DNA from: an uncultured Blautia sp. | Lineage (GTDB): Bacteria; Bacillota; Clostridia; Lachnospirales; Lachnospiraceae | NCBI GenBank assembly: GCA_934408705.1 | Contig: CAKRVL010000022.1 | Location: forward strand, 1-33,104 | DNA: 33,104 nucleotides | Direction: 5' to 3' | Shown: positions 32,944-33,104 of the stretch, piece by piece | Layout of the letters: every line of letters begins with the position of its first letter | How positions within the stretch are numbered: the first letter of the stretch is position 1 | Translations under genes and position numbers: made by a program | The notes under the pieces: model-generated | What the model saw: the letters and a program-made list of their open reading frames with translations, nothing else | Told to the model about the DNA's origin: nothing | Databases searched by the model: none

Positions 32944-33104
32944 ATGCCAAAGATGATGCAGGATTTAATCGAACAGTATGTAGAAGCGGTTAAGAAGATT
33001 TATGGTTCCCATATACGCCAGATAATTCTTTATGGTTCTTATGCAAGGGGTGACTTTCGTCCGGATTCTGATGTGGACATTATGATTCTGGTAGATATGT
33101 CAGA
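32944..33104 (+). CDS. Minimal nucleotidyltransferase domain protein, partial
   Basis: The first 53 residues are visible before the window ends. ILYGSYARGDFRPDSDVDIM is the GSxARG...DSDxD active site of MNT-type nucleotidyltransferases. Such small proteins are usually paired with a HEPN protein: the MNT partner modifies and silences the HEPN toxin (type VII toxin-antitoxin), or both act in aminoglycoside-type modification. The partner, if any, lies outside the window. ATG 32944-32946 with GAGGTGATG. Confidence 0.8.
   Translation, partial: MPKMMQDLIEQYVEAVKKIYGSHIRQIILYGSYARGDFRPDSDVDIMILVDMS

Overview
The window looks like chromosomal core from a Gram-positive, probably spore-forming gut clostridium of the Lachnospiraceae (Blautia/Dorea-like; genus not certain). 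Reasons: moderate GC, A/G-rich Shine-Dalgarno sites before nearly every gene, a T-box leader, a perfect CIRCE operator on hrcA-grpE-dnaK-dnaJ, a SigK-type sporulation sigma factor, and an adjacent DUF5717/DUF5716 pair that I know mainly from Lachnospiraceae. No rRNA, tRNA, insertion sequence, prophage or CRISPR array is visible. Almost all genes are on the minus strand; only sigK, a small HPr-like gene and a gene cut by the right edge are on the plus strand.

Layout, left to right. 1-520: the first codons of thrS with its T-box leader and a consensus promoter. 524-3062: a YdcF-type membrane protein, a SEC-C zinc-motif protein and a HAD phosphatase with an N-terminal membrane anchor. 3192-5952: purB-purA, the last two steps to AMP; PurB is of the animal-like subtype. 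6063-8588: a polar amino acid ABC importer in the order binding protein, permease, ATPase. 8743-14413: a three-gene operon of uncharacterised proteins (giant DUF5717 protein, Hsp70-like DUF5716 protein, TPR protein), the best candidate here for an undescribed system. 14604-15230: sigK.

15238-20850 (read right to left): ireB-ruvX-DUF1292-rnj-ylbF-(short MltG-like)-trmR-U32 protease. This matches the Bacillus yrzL-yrrK-yrzB-yrrL-yrrM-yrrN/O order, with RNase J and a YlbF protein added. TrmR and the U32 protein point to 5-methoxyuridine formation at the tRNA wobble position. 20914-32637 is the classic hrcA-grpE-dnaK-dnaJ-prmA-rsmE-mtaB block, interrupted by a PAP2 gene, by a cysteine desulfurase-thiI pair (4-thiouridine in tRNA) and by a divergent HPr-like gene. 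32944-33104: start of a minimal nucleotidyltransferase gene.

Themes: translation and RNA quality (ThrS, TrmR, U32, MtaB, ThiI, RsmE, PrmA, RNase J, YlbF, RuvX), protein folding (DnaK system under HrcA, plus the Hsp70-like DUF5716 protein) and purine synthesis. Every function is read from motifs and synteny by eye; no database search was run.
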